Both the position numbers and the translations under genes were made by a program. From a virus: a stretch of 23,869 bases of DNA. The DNA lies in IMG/VR virus record IMGVR_UViG_3300010157_000252, positions 1-23,869 of that record; one strand, written 5' to 3'. Below the pieces are notes generated by a model that had not been told where the DNA came from, did not search any database, and saw only the letters and a list, made by a program, of their open reading frames with translations. Shown one piece after another: positions 5,964 to 14,918 of the stretch; position 1 is the stretch's first letter, and every line of letters begins with the position of its first letter.

Positions 5964-8411
5964 TTATCCATTAATATTAGGATAGTCATTAGCAATTAAA
6001 TTAGTCCCTGAAGAAGCGTTTGAGGCTAAAAGTCTACTTGACATTACACTGAAATTTGCAAATTTAGCTCGAAATGTAAAATCTGTCCCTGGAGGTACGC
6101 TTGTATTATACATTTTAAAAAATGCATAGTCTAAATCAATTGTATTTATTAAATCTTGCGAACCGCTAGGAATATTAATAACAGCTTTAAATGGAATCAT
6201 TGTTGATATAGCGCCTGATACAGCTGATTGTGGTATAGTAGCTGTAGATGCGACGTTATAATTAGTTGAATTATATGTTACATTACTAGATCCAGAATTC
6301 ATTGTGCCAGAAACTGCATTTACAAATCCATAGTCTCCTGAAGCCGATTCAACATTTCCAGATAATCCAAAATGTTCGTAAGATGAAGTTACTGGTCTCC
6401 AAACTGAAAATCTTAAAGCTAATACTACATTAACATCATCATTGATACTTCCTGTAGTATATTTATCTACATATACATTTCCAAATATAGTAATAGTATT
6501 TTCAAATGGAAGAGAATAATATGATAAATCTGAAATTATTGGTTGATATGCTAGCCATGAATTAGATCTAGGAGCTATTGCCGAGCCTGAATTTAATACA
6601 TTTCTAGCGTTTGGCTGTGTAAATGGCGCTGTATATGATTGTATATATGCTGTATTTAAAATTTCGCTGCTAGCTGAAATTACGGAAATTGTATCTGTTT
6701 GATGATATATTATACGACCAATGTTTTTACCGTCTGTTAATCCAATAGCGGTATTCATCATAAATTGTGAATGAGTGTCGTCTGAACCAGTAACAGCAAT
6801 AAATGCTGAAGCAGTGACGTTTCCTGTAGGGTCTAAATGAAAATAAGTTTTAGTTTGATCTGCATTGTAATTTTTAATTTCTAAATTGTTATTTGATGAA
6901 CTTAAAAATACATTGTCATTTCCGATAAAAAATTTACTAGTTCGAATATCTAATAAACCTGACCCTGAAGTTGTATATTTGAAATAAGATCCTGTATTAG
7001 CATACAATTCTAAACCAACGCCACTGTAATTTTCTGAAGCTCCTAATAACGATTGCACTGATCCTGAATACATTACAAATCCAGGATTTGCATTTGTAAA
7101 TCCTGTATATCCTATGCTTCGAATCATTGAAGCTGAACCTTTTCCTGAAATGTGCACTCCAGTTCCAGAAGCCCCAGCTACATATAAAGATCCTGTTAAT
7201 AAGTTATCATCTCCTCCAATATATGTATTTCCACCTAAAAATAAATTATTTAAAGATTCTACAACTTGCTTCGAAGCTAGACCTTCAGGATTAATAAATT
7301 CAAATTTAAAATCTAATTTATCATTTCGTTGTATAGTTGGTAAATAAAATGAAGCTGATACTACATCAACATTAAATCCAAATTCCGTTGCTTGTTTTGT
7401 TATGTCTGTTTCATTGGAAAGAATATATTCTCCAATTCCAGAACTTCTATAATATGAGCGAATTTTAGCGACTTCTCCTGTTTGAGGTTGCAAATTACTA
7501 AAAAATACTATAGCTGTATTATTTGAATTTTGTGTAATTTCTGGTGAATTAGAAGCTGATACTTCAAAATTAATACTAGCGCTAGAAAATCTAGCGTATG
7601 AAGGAATGTATGTCGAATTGCTGTTAGGTATTGAAAATTGCAATGGAGAATCTAACACAATAATACCAGATCCATTGAATTTTGAAACTTTAATTAATTT
7701 AGATTCGCTTACAGCATATGAACTTAACGGAATTGCATTTGATATATTAGACGAATTAAGCGTTGCATTTCCAGTTACTAAATCAGTTCTAAACCCAATT
7801 GGAGTTAATGATGAAGTGACAAGTACTGGCGTATTATTGTAATAATAATAATCTATGTTGTAGTAAGAACTGCTATTGTATTTTAATCCTCCGTTATATG
7901 ATAAATTTGTGTATGAGCTTGTAGATGGAGTTATAGTAACTTCAGGAAGTTTATTAAAAATAATTTCAGCATCATTTCGTTTAGATGCATTTATATAAAT
8001 AGGAGCAATCCATCGTAAATTAATTTTTGAAGTATTTAAAAATTTACCATTAATGTCATTTCTAATAGTACTACATAAAATAATGTAACCTGTACCTGGG
8101 GGAGTTGTCGCATTAACATGCACAGTTACAATAGCTGCATGATCTGCTGATTCTAAATCTAAAGCAGTTTCGTAATATAAAGGTTGACCATTTGAATCTA
8201 AAATTTCAATATATACATAACTTCCTTCTTTAAATATAGAAGGGTTTCCTTTGAAATGAAATGTATTTTTACCTGCAGTAAATTCTTTTGGTAATTTTGA
8301 AACTCGAAAATAATCTGAAGAATTACTGGTAGTATCTTCTATTAAAACATTTAAATCAGCTAATCCTTGATAAGTTAGTTCATTAGTTAATAAATCATAA
8401 TTAACTGGCAT
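5964..8411 (-). CDS. Large tail fibre-like structural protein
   Basis: This is an 815-residue Ser/Asn/Thr/Tyr-rich, beta-structured protein. Residues 1 to about 390 look like a platform or attachment region built of Ig-like beta segments (for example EFTAGKNTFHFKGN and VYIEILDSNGQPLYYE). At about 391 a fibre-like region begins with GGNTYIGGDDNLLTGSLYVAG, a motif I know from marine phage tail proteins, followed by Gly/Ser-rich repeats. The C-terminal 240 residues (VYVDKYTTGSI...LALRFSVW...) look like a jelly-roll or carbohydrate-binding type fold. No enzymatic residues are evident. It follows the Mre11-Rad50 fusion gene and has a promoter-like motif 16 bases before its ATG. A tail fibre or baseplate-attached adhesin is the best reading, inferred from composition and context. 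Confidence 0.75.
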   Translation of the reverse strand: MPVNYDLLTNELTYQGLADLNVLIEDTTSNSSDYFRVSKLPKEFTAGKNTFHFKGNPSIFKEGSYVYIEILDSNGQPLYYETALDLESADHAAIVTVHVNATTPPGTGYIILCSTIRNDINGKFLNTSKINLRWIAPIYINASKRNDAEIIFNKLPEVTITPSTSSYTNLSYNGGLKYNSSSYYNIDYYYYNNTPVLVTSSLTPIGFRTDLVTGNATLNSSNISNAIPLSSYAVSESKLIKVSKFNGSGIIVLDSPLQFSIPNSNSTYIPSYARFSSASINFEVSASNSPEITQNSNNTAIVFFSNLQPQTGEVAKIRSYYRSSGIGEYILSNETDITKQATEFGFNVDVVSASFYLPTIQRNDKLDFKFEFINPEGLASKQVVESLNNLFLGGNTYIGGDDNLLTGSLYVAGASGTGVHISGKGSASMIRSIGYTGFTNANPGFVMYSGSVQSLLGASENYSGVGLELYANTGSYFKYTTSGSGLLDIRTSKFFIGNDNVFLSSSNNNLEIKNYNADQTKTYFHLDPTGNVTASAFIAVTGSDDTHSQFMMNTAIGLTDGKNIGRIIYHQTDTISVISASSEILNTAYIQSYTAPFTQPNARNVLNSGSAIAPRSNSWLAYQPIISDLSYYSLPFENTITIFGNVYVDKYTTGSINDDVNVVLALRFSVWRPVTSSYEHFGLSGNVESASGDYGFVNAVSGTMNSGSSNVTYNSTNYNVASTATIPQSAVSGAISTMIPFKAVINIPSGSQDLINTIDLDYAFFKMYNTSVPPGTDFTFRAKFANFSVMSSRLLASNASSGTNLIANDYPNING

Positions 8412-8421
8412 TTGATATCTA

Positions 8422-8435
8422 TTTTAAATAAATAT
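8422..8435 (-). promoter_or_regulatory. Promoter-like motif ATATTTAT+TTAAAA before the fibre-like gene
   Basis: The minus strand reads ATATTTATTTAAAA directly after the TAG stop of the Mre11-Rad50 fusion gene, with 16 bases between the core octamer and the ATG at 8411. This is the same spacing as at the zinc-ribbon gene. It would allow the fibre gene to be transcribed separately from the DNA-processing genes. Confidence 0.5.
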
Positions 8436-11400
8436 CTAAACGTAATAGATTTTAGAACTTGTATTGTTTTTAGTAATTTCAATCAATTTATCTACTATAT
8501 CTTTCATTGAATCGATATGTGATATAACTAACATAAATGAAAATTGAGTTTTTAAATAATCAAATAAATTAAATATTGAATTTAAGTTATCAGAATCAAG
8601 TACTCCGAAACCTTCGTCAATAGCTAGGAAATTAGGTCTAGGCAATGAAGACACGTTTATCAATGCAGTTCTAATAGCTAAAGATGATATGAATTTTTCC
8701 ATACCAGATGTTAATTCAATTGACCAAAAATTGTCTTGATCATATACGATATAACAATTGATATTTTTGCCATCCATTTCAAGCATTAATTGAAATTCAA
8801 CTAACTGACTTAGTATGTTGTTAATTTCCTGTTCGATAAATGGAACTGCAGTTGTAATTAAATCGTAAGGAACTCCATCTCTATTAACTGCCTGTAAATA
8901 ATATTCATAAAACTTATACTGCTTTGTTAAGTCTTTTAATTTGATAATAGACTCTTCAGCTTTTTCTTTTAATTTTTCAGCAACTAACATATTTGAGTGA
9001 CATGATAAAATTTGATCATTTAAAATACTCAAATCTTCTTTTAATTTAGACACATCATCATTCAAATTGTTAATAACAGCTTTAATTGTTTTATTTTCTT
9101 TAATAGCAGCTTCTTTTTTAAAGTATTCACTGATTTGATGTTCTACTTCAGCTAACTTAGCAGCTAACTGATGCGGTTTAGAATTAATTTGATGTAAATT
9201 AGATTCGATAGAAGACTTTTCAATTTCTTTTGAATGAATATCTTTCTGCAACTTATTATAATCTTCCTTTTCTCTTAAAGAAGGAGCTAATTCAGCAATT
9301 TTTTCTTTAACTACATTTAATTTATCTACAATTTCTTGAGCAGACTTTTTATCTTCTTCAATTGAAGCTTTAGTAGCTATAGCATCTTTTACAAATACAT
9401 TATTCATGCAAAATATACAATTTTCATCATATTCTAAATCATTAAGTTTTTCCATCTTTTCCAACTTATGACTTACTTCTGCTTTGAGTTTTGCTACTTG
9501 CCCAACTAAAGTTTTTTCAGAATCTTTAACAGCATCTAAAACATTAATTTGTGCTTGAATTTTAGAAATATTATATTTTGCCAATTCAAATTTCAATACA
9601 GATATAGTATCTTCAACTTCAATTAATTCTTCTTTTCTGTTAGTAGAGTCTTCATTTAATGAAACAATCAACTTTTCAACTTTAGATTTTAATTCATTTA
9701 ATGAATCTATATTTTCAATTGAAACATCAATAGGAACTAAATCTGAAGTCAATGATAAAATCTTATCATTTATATTGTTAATTTTTAACTCTAACTCTGC
9801 TTTATCAAATTGATAATCTTTATGTTCTCTAGAATATGTGTCAATGTCTGTATTAGCCTGTGCTAATTGAGTACCAAAGTCTTGTCTCTGATACTCTTTA
9901 ACTAAAGTAGCTACTTCTTTAATATCATCGTTTGCAATTTTATATAAATCTTCAAATATATTAATATCTAAAAATTGAGCTAGCAAATCTTTACGATCTT
10001 TTTGAGCCATATCAATAAATCCAGAATTATTGTTTTGTACTGACAATGCAGTTAAAACAAAATCTTCATAGGTTCCTAGCAATTGTCTAATATGGTCGTT
10101 TGTCTCACTTCTTTCTTTACCATTTAGCGATTCTTTATTTCCTAAATCATCTACAGAATAAAAATCTACATCAACTCGAACATGGTTACCTCTTCCTTTA
10201 GTTCCTTTTTTTTCAATAAAATAATTTTTACTATCCAATTCAAAGTTAAATATACATTTGAATGAATCAGATTTATTATTCATTACAGAGGCAGCTTTAG
10301 AAGTTCTACCACATTTGTCAAATATACAATATGTAATAGAATCTAACATTGTTGACTTGCCTGAAGCGTTTGGAGCAAATATTCCATACACCCCTTTCAT
10401 ATTTGTAAAGTCAATTACATTGTCAGTGCCATAACTAAACATATTTGAAAATTCAAATCGTTTTGGAATCCAAGATACATTTCGATTTACTTCTAAATTA
10501 GGAAGGCTTGAATTAACTGTTCTATTTACATGACGAACGCCATCTAACATTTCGTCATCTAATGCAAATTTATTTTCTAAATATTTTGAAATTAATTCAT
10601 TTTGATATTCAACATCACGAACATCACCAATATTAATTTTTTGTACTCTAGATTTATTAACAGTAAAATCATTTATTTTTTGAATTGTAAATTCTTCAAT
10701 ATTAAATTTAGTTTTAATGTCTGCGACTATCGCTTTTAAGTCGGCAGGATCTGTATTTTGAACTTTAATTCGAAGTCGTATTGTTTTATTTTCTAAAGAA
10801 ACTGGAATTGGATTGAAATTTTTATTATCAATTTCCAATGTATAGTAACAAACATTGTTTTCAATTTCCACAAATTCTGCTTGACAAGTTTTTGTATCCC
10901 ATACTAACATTCCATGAATTAAAGCTTCTGCATAATTTTGTTGTATAAGACTGCCGCTATATTTTATAGCTGGTTTTATATGTTTTATTTTTTTAGTAGT
11001 TAATTTACTTTCATTAACTACTAATTCTTCACATGAATATTCTTGTAATGTTTGATTAGGTTTATGTATATCCCCTAACATACAAATCGAATATCCAGCA
11101 AATGTATCAACATCAACATTATCATTTACTAATTTAAACCCAATATCAGTTATTGCATTATTTACAGCTCCATGATGCAGTGCAATTTTAAAATCTCCTT
11201 CAAACGAACTTGCTTTTATAAAATCTTTAGGTTTATCAAAAACAGACATAACTACAAAATGTTTGTCAGCTAAATGATATATACCAGAATCTTTAAGATA
11301 ATGAAGATTTGGGTGATTTAAAGCATTAACAATTGGAGTTAAAGCATCTAATCTAGATTTATTGTTTAAATTACAATCGTGATTTCCAGTAATTAAAATA

Positions 11401-11657
11401 GTAGGAGCTATGTCAGAAAACATTTTAAAAAATTCCTGTACAGACTGCACTAATTCAGGAGTCATGTCTGTTTTAGCATGCACAATATCTCCTCCTAAAA
11501 AAATAATATCATTTGGGCCTTTAGTGCGTTTTATTTCATCTGCAGTACGCTGAAATACTATTTGATATTCAGCATGACGTTTTAAATTTCTAATATGTAT
11601 ATCGCTGATATGATATATTTTATCAATGGTATCTATTCCAATATTAATTCGCTTCAT
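8436..11657 (-). CDS. Mre11/SbcD nuclease fused to Rad50/SbcC ATPase (gp47-gp46 fusion)
   Basis: This 1073-residue protein does the work of two T4 proteins, gp47 and gp46, which process DNA ends for recombination-dependent replication. Residues 1-270 are a metallophosphoesterase: D19-I-H21, GGD (D57), GNHD (91-94), HH (161-162) and GDIH (195-198). From about 400 an ABC/SMC-type ATPase follows: Walker A APNASGKST (428-436), a long coiled coil broken by a zinc hook CIFC (747-750), a second coiled coil, signature TSGME (983-987), Walker B FLAIDEG (D1014, E1015) and switch His1047. All motifs are present, so the fusion looks active. Normally the two are separate subunits that meet near the ATPase heads. 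Its ATG overlaps the primase TAA by one base, suggesting coupled translation. It ends with TAG, the only one seen in the window. Confidence 0.95.
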   Translation of the reverse strand: MKRINIGIDTIDKIYHISDIHIRNLKRHAEYQIVFQRTADEIKRTKGPNDIIFLGGDIVHAKTDMTPELVQSVQEFFKMFSDIAPTILITGNHDCNLNNKSRLDALTPIVNALNHPNLHYLKDSGIYHLADKHFVVMSVFDKPKDFIKASSFEGDFKIALHHGAVNNAITDIGFKLVNDNVDVDTFAGYSICMLGDIHKPNQTLQEYSCEELVVNESKLTTKKIKHIKPAIKYSGSLIQQNYAEALIHGMLVWDTKTCQAEFVEIENNVCYYTLEIDNKNFNPIPVSLENKTIRLRIKVQNTDPADLKAIVADIKTKFNIEEFTIQKINDFTVNKSRVQKINIGDVRDVEYQNELISKYLENKFALDDEMLDGVRHVNRTVNSSLPNLEVNRNVSWIPKRFEFSNMFSYGTDNVIDFTNMKGVYGIFAPNASGKSTMLDSITYCIFDKCGRTSKAASVMNNKSDSFKCIFNFELDSKNYFIEKKGTKGRGNHVRVDVDFYSVDDLGNKESLNGKERSETNDHIRQLLGTYEDFVLTALSVQNNNSGFIDMAQKDRKDLLAQFLDINIFEDLYKIANDDIKEVATLVKEYQRQDFGTQLAQANTDIDTYSREHKDYQFDKAELELKINNINDKILSLTSDLVPIDVSIENIDSLNELKSKVEKLIVSLNEDSTNRKEELIEVEDTISVLKFELAKYNISKIQAQINVLDAVKDSEKTLVGQVAKLKAEVSHKLEKMEKLNDLEYDENCIFCMNNVFVKDAIATKASIEEDKKSAQEIVDKLNVVKEKIAELAPSLREKEDYNKLQKDIHSKEIEKSSIESNLHQINSKPHQLAAKLAEVEHQISEYFKKEAAIKENKTIKAVINNLNDDVSKLKEDLSILNDQILSCHSNMLVAEKLKEKAEESIIKLKDLTKQYKFYEYYLQAVNRDGVPYDLITTAVPFIEQEINNILSQLVEFQLMLEMDGKNINCYIVYDQDNFWSIELTSGMEKFISSLAIRTALINVSSLPRPNFLAIDEGFGVLDSDNLNSIFNLFDYLKTQFSFMLVISHIDSMKDIVDKLIEITKNNTSSKIYYV

Positions 11658-12604
11658 TATCTAAATAATTTATACTCAATAAATTTACTAAAAGTTAACG
11701 GCTGAGTTTCCTTAATTAACTTACACATTTTTTCAAATCCTATTTCAGCAGGATCTTTTTCTTTTAAATCTACAAAATACACTTCCACTCCATTATTCAT
11801 AAAATATTCTGCATGATCTAAAGCTTGCTTTTGGGCATCTTTATCTAAACAAATATATAATTGACTAACTTTATTTTCAATAATTTTTTTACGTAAATCT
11901 TCTGAAATTGTTTTTCCAAATAATGGAATTGCATTTCTTCTAACTGCAATAGCATCAAACGCGCCTTCTACTAAAACTAATGGAAGTGACCAGTTAATAA
12001 ATAATTCAAATCCTACACAATTTTTAGAAACTTCAGGATTTTTATGTTTAAATGTTTCTGCGTCGTAATAAGCTCTTCCTACAAAATAATTCAACTTACC
12101 AGTTTCATCATACGAAGGAATTATAATTTTTTTAGCATATTCTCCTGATTCACAATATCCAATATTATACTTTACAATTTCTGAAAGTGTTATTTTTCGC
12201 TTTGCTCTTAAATAATGTATTGCATTTTTATATTCAATAGATTCAGAATTTTTATATAGCGGAATGTACTCTTTAGGCAGGTCTATTACTGTCATACCTT
12301 GAAAGTTACTGTCAAATTGACTGCTACTATATTTTGGCTGGATGGAAAGTATTTTATAAAGTTCAGCTATTTTATCGCGACTTACATTTAATGACTTAAA
12401 CAGCGAAGTTAATTTTTTACCAGCTTTACTGCAAGTCCAACAATGCCATGGATTTTCTGATTTATTATTTGTTATAAGCTGTACTTCTAATTTTCTTTTG
12501 TTATGATGACAAAAAGGACAAAAAAATGCTATATTATTTCTATTTGTAATTTTTCCTTTACCTAGTACACTTTCTATTAATTGCGTTAATCTAGTATCTA
12601 TCAT
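11657..12604 (-). CDS. DnaG-type DNA primase with zinc finger and TOPRIM domain
   Basis: This is a 315-residue protein. An N-terminal zinc finger (CPFC at 29-32 and CWTC at 55-58) is the template-recognition module of bacterial and phage primases. A core follows with YNIGYCESGEY and IIIPSYDETGKLNYFVGRAYY, and then a TOPRIM domain with VEGAFDA (Glu213, Asp217) and CLDKDA (Asp254, Asp256), which holds the catalytic metals. There is no helicase domain, so it is a stand-alone primase like T4 gp61 and should work with a helicase encoded elsewhere. It would make RNA primers for lagging-strand synthesis. Its stop overlaps the start of the Mre11-Rad50 fusion. A 42-base gap with an A/T hairpin separates it from the endonuclease gene upstream. 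Confidence 0.9.
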   Translation of the reverse strand: MIDTRLTQLIESVLGKGKITNRNNIAFFCPFCHHNKRKLEVQLITNNKSENPWHCWTCSKAGKKLTSLFKSLNVSRDKIAELYKILSIQPKYSSSQFDSNFQGMTVIDLPKEYIPLYKNSESIEYKNAIHYLRAKRKITLSEIVKYNIGYCESGEYAKKIIIPSYDETGKLNYFVGRAYYDAETFKHKNPEVSKNCVGFELFINWSLPLVLVEGAFDAIAVRRNAIPLFGKTISEDLRKKIIENKVSQLYICLDKDAQKQALDHAEYFMNNGVEVYFVDLKEKDPAEIGFEKMCKLIKETQPLTFSKFIEYKLFR

Positions 12605-12620
12605 GCATTAAATATAAGAT

Positions 12621-12643
12621 AATTTTTTGAATTTTCAAAAATT
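12621..12643 (-). other. Small A/T hairpin between endonuclease and primase genes
   Basis: The arms AATTTTTTGAA and TTCAAAAATT pair around a two-base loop, with one extra A/T. On the minus strand it follows the endonuclease stop by three bases. It is composed only of weak pairs apart from one G-C and lacks a clean U-run. It may act as a weak terminator or mark a 3' end, but its stability is doubtful. Confidence 0.25.
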
Positions 12644-12646
12644 ATT

Positions 12647-13054
12647 TTACTCGTCAAGCCATTCTTGCGGAATTATTTTTTCTGCCCACTTAAATCCATG
12701 CTTTTCTGCCCACATACTGTATGTAGTCTTTGAATTTTTATTAAATTTAGCATTTGCGTTTTGAAATAAAAACCGTATATCAAGTTCTGGATGTTGGTTT
12801 TTAATTAACAAGTGTTTTTTCTTATCATTTAATAAGAGGCGGCCTTTAGTTTCCACAAATATACCATTTGGTAATTTGAAATCAGGATGATATTTATGTT
12901 TAGTTTCCGGTTTGATATATTCAATAATGTGCTGTTCATATTCACCGTCAATTCCTTGACTTTTAAGAGAAGCGTCAATATCCATTTCTAAACCACTACG
13001 AAATCCGTATTTAGCTGCTACAGCTTTTTTGCTATATGTTTTTTTTCTTGCCAT
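12647..13054 (-). CDS. T7 endonuclease I-like Holliday junction resolvase
   Basis: From the ATG at 13054 this is a 135-residue protein. It carries the PD-ExK nuclease site of phage T7 endonuclease I: Glu23, Asp58 in HPDF, and Glu68-x-Lys70 in VETKG. The spacing (35, 10 and 2 residues) is the same as for T7 Glu20, Asp55, Glu65 and Lys67. Length is also close to the 149 residues of the T7 enzyme. Such enzymes cut branched DNA, resolving junctions and debranching DNA before packaging. The longer reading from 13105 adds 17 hydrophobic residues encoded inside the upstream gene. The ATG at 13054 sits 13 bases after that gene's TAA with an A-rich leader and starts with a basic MARKK. It is the first gene of the DNA-processing cassette. 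Confidence 0.9.
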   Translation of the reverse strand: MARKKTYSKKAVAAKYGFRSGLEMDIDASLKSQGIDGEYEQHIIEYIKPETKHKYHPDFKLPNGIFVETKGRLLLNDKKKHLLIKNQHPELDIRFLFQNANAKFNKNSKTTYSMWAEKHGFKWAEKIIPQEWLDE

Positions 13055-13067
13055 TTTATTTTTTAGT

Positions 13068-14852
13068 TTAAATGTCAAAACGAATAATAATATTAGTATC
13101 AACATTATCTCGTTTTTGAATTGGAGTTCCTAATTTACCTACAACTAACAATTGACCTGCGTCGTTATATAATCCTACTGTCGTAATATATGGAGCAAAT
13201 GAATCATTTAAAACAATGCTTTTTGGTATTTGTGAATTTACATCGTTATTTAATCTAATAGTTGGATTTGCAGTAAAATTAAACTCATCATCTTTTAATT
13301 TACATACATATTCGTGCTCGTATAAAGTTACTGTAGAATTAAATTCTAAGCTAAATTTAGAATTGTCAAAATAATTTGTAGGTGTTAATCCAGTATTTTT
13401 ATCGTATATAAAATTATTAAATGTTGCAGAAGACCCTGTAGAACTATATTTAGGTCTAGGATCTGAAATTACTATTAATCCATGTTCATAAAATACATTT
13501 CCAACGACATTAGTGTTTGTAGTCATTGAAAATGAGCCAGTGTCTGCTAACTGATTAATTTCATTTTGCGTTAATCCTTTATTAAAAATAAAAAATTCAT
13601 CAAATGTTCCTTTAAAAGAATTATATCCATTTCCATTTGAGTCTAATCCTAACGAACCTATAAATAAATCAGAATTGTTGTAAAAATTGCCATCAGATGG
13701 TAATGTAGCTTGATTTACTAAAGCCCCTCCAATGTACAATTGAAATATTGAGCCTGTTTTTTGTAATACTACATGATTTTCTGTGTTAGTTGTAAACGTT
13801 CCACTTACAATAGTTATTTTATTTCCATTGGAATTTTTACAATATATTTGATTAGCAGGAATTCCGCTCCCGCTAGGAAAATAAATATCAAATGGATATT
13901 GACTTGAATTATAGTTTACATCACCAGTATATACTTTTTTGTCAACCATATATTGGCCATTACCTGTAGTTCGTTTTGAAATTACTTGCTGAATTTCAGG
14001 AAAATTTGAATATTTTCCAATCCAAAATGACAATGCAAAATCATCAGTTTGTTTAAAATTAAATGAATCGTCATTTGGAATTCTAATGTAAGATGCTGTA
14101 GTAAAAAATGCATCATTACCCCAATTAAATATAGATCCTATAGATGATGTATAGTAATTATTTAAAAATGAAAAATTATTAATCCATGGATTACCTTTTG
14201 CAGTTAAATTAGGATTAATTGAATCAATTTGAAATTCAATTAAATTTCCTGGTTGCTGTGAACTTGTTAAATTAAAATTTGCTGCGTAATTAGAGCAATA
14301 TGTCATTGAATCAAATCCTAAATGTAGCACTTCTTTAGAAATAGAACTGCTTAAAGCAGTGTCAATTAAATTTCCCTTTCCATCGTCTATTAATGACATT
14401 GAAATTGCATTTAATGAAATATTTCTGTAATTCAATTTAACTGATCCTGGTTTAATAGATTCTCCAAATTTTCTTTGAGGTATCGAATAAACCATAGCTT
14501 CATTGAACAAAGTTCTTTTAATGGCATATGGATCAGCATAACCAAACGTTTCTGACGGTTTACCAGCTCGTTTATAATATAAATGATTTAAACTGTGCCA
14601 AATAACTGAGGCTTCTTTATTATTTGCGTTATTAATTAATAACGACCCTGAATCTAAAAAAGTTTGCCAAGTGTCAAGTGTAACTTTATTTCCTGAATAT
14701 ACATTTTGATTAGGTTTTAATGCGTATAGTAAATCTATTCCATCATTTTGTAAACTGCCTGTATTAGTATATTTCCATGACTTGTAAACTTTAAATGGCG
14801 TAATTGTTTGATCTTGCCCATTAATTCTTTTAAATACTCCCGGCTTTCCCAT
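13068..14852 (-). CDS. Tail protein with LamG-like domain and shared C-terminal module
   Basis: This 594-residue protein is a probable tail or baseplate component. Residues 80-145 contain YYKRAGKPSETFGYADP and SIPQRKFGESIKPGSV, segments I associate with conserved marine phage structural proteins. Residues about 250-440 form a LamG/concanavalin-like beta sandwich (FALSFWIGK, then LYIGGALVNQATLP and GTFDEFFIFNKGLTQNEI), typically a sugar-binding or structural fold. The last 100 residues (EYVCKLKDDEFNFTANP, YITTVGLYND, VGKLGTPIQK) are homologous to the end of the protein encoded at 14919-16193. Its ATG follows a strong hairpin that carries a promoter-like motif. The gene overlaps no neighbour once the endonuclease start is set at 13054. 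Confidence 0.8.
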   Translation of the reverse strand: MGKPGVFKRINGQDQTITPFKVYKSWKYTNTGSLQNDGIDLLYALKPNQNVYSGNKVTLDTWQTFLDSGSLLINNANNKEASVIWHSLNHLYYKRAGKPSETFGYADPYAIKRTLFNEAMVYSIPQRKFGESIKPGSVKLNYRNISLNAISMSLIDDGKGNLIDTALSSSISKEVLHLGFDSMTYCSNYAANFNLTSSQQPGNLIEFQIDSINPNLTAKGNPWINNFSFLNNYYTSSIGSIFNWGNDAFFTTASYIRIPNDDSFNFKQTDDFALSFWIGKYSNFPEIQQVISKRTTGNGQYMVDKKVYTGDVNYNSSQYPFDIYFPSGSGIPANQIYCKNSNGNKITIVSGTFTTNTENHVVLQKTGSIFQLYIGGALVNQATLPSDGNFYNNSDLFIGSLGLDSNGNGYNSFKGTFDEFFIFNKGLTQNEINQLADTGSFSMTTNTNVVGNVFYEHGLIVISDPRPKYSSTGSSATFNNFIYDKNTGLTPTNYFDNSKFSLEFNSTVTLYEHEYVCKLKDDEFNFTANPTIRLNNDVNSQIPKSIVLNDSFAPYITTVGLYNDAGQLLVVGKLGTPIQKRDNVDTNIIIRFDI

Positions 14853-14862
14853 ATATAGTAGA

Positions 14863-14894
14863 TAGGCTCTTTAATATAAATATCAAAGAGCCTA
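14863..14894 (-). other. Strong 10-bp hairpin upstream of the 594-residue tail protein gene
   Basis: TAGGCTCTTT and AAAGAGCCTA are perfect inverted repeats enclosing a 12-base A/T loop. This is the only stem with several G-C pairs that I saw between genes. On the minus strand it lies 24 bases after the TGA-TAA stop of the upstream gene and ends 10 bases before the ATG at 14852. No U-run follows in that direction. It could stop or slow transcription, protect or process the RNA, or control access to the start codon. Its loop contains the core of a promoter-like motif. Confidence 0.6.
14870..14883 (-). promoter_or_regulatory. Promoter-like motif ATATTTAT+ATTAAA inside the hairpin loop
   Basis: The minus strand reads ATATTTATATTAAA, with 23 bases between the core octamer and the ATG at 14852. 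The octamer lies in the loop of the 14863-14894 hairpin and the trailing AAA begins its second arm. Confidence 0.45.
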
Positions 14895-14918
14895 AATATT
14901 GTTTAATTTTAAAATTTA

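Noticed and set aside
13055-13105. Hydrophobic N-terminus (MLILILLFVLTF) on the endonuclease as a membrane anchor
   Set aside because: It comes from reading the endonuclease frame into the 3' end of the upstream tail gene. The ATG at 13054 has the usual A-rich leader, and the T7 enzyme has no such segment.
14875-14882. Plus-strand TATAAATA in intergenic regions (38-45, 3008-3015, 14875-14882, 16917-16924) as rightward promoters
   Set aside because: They are the complement of the minus-strand motif region and no plus-strand gene follows any of them.
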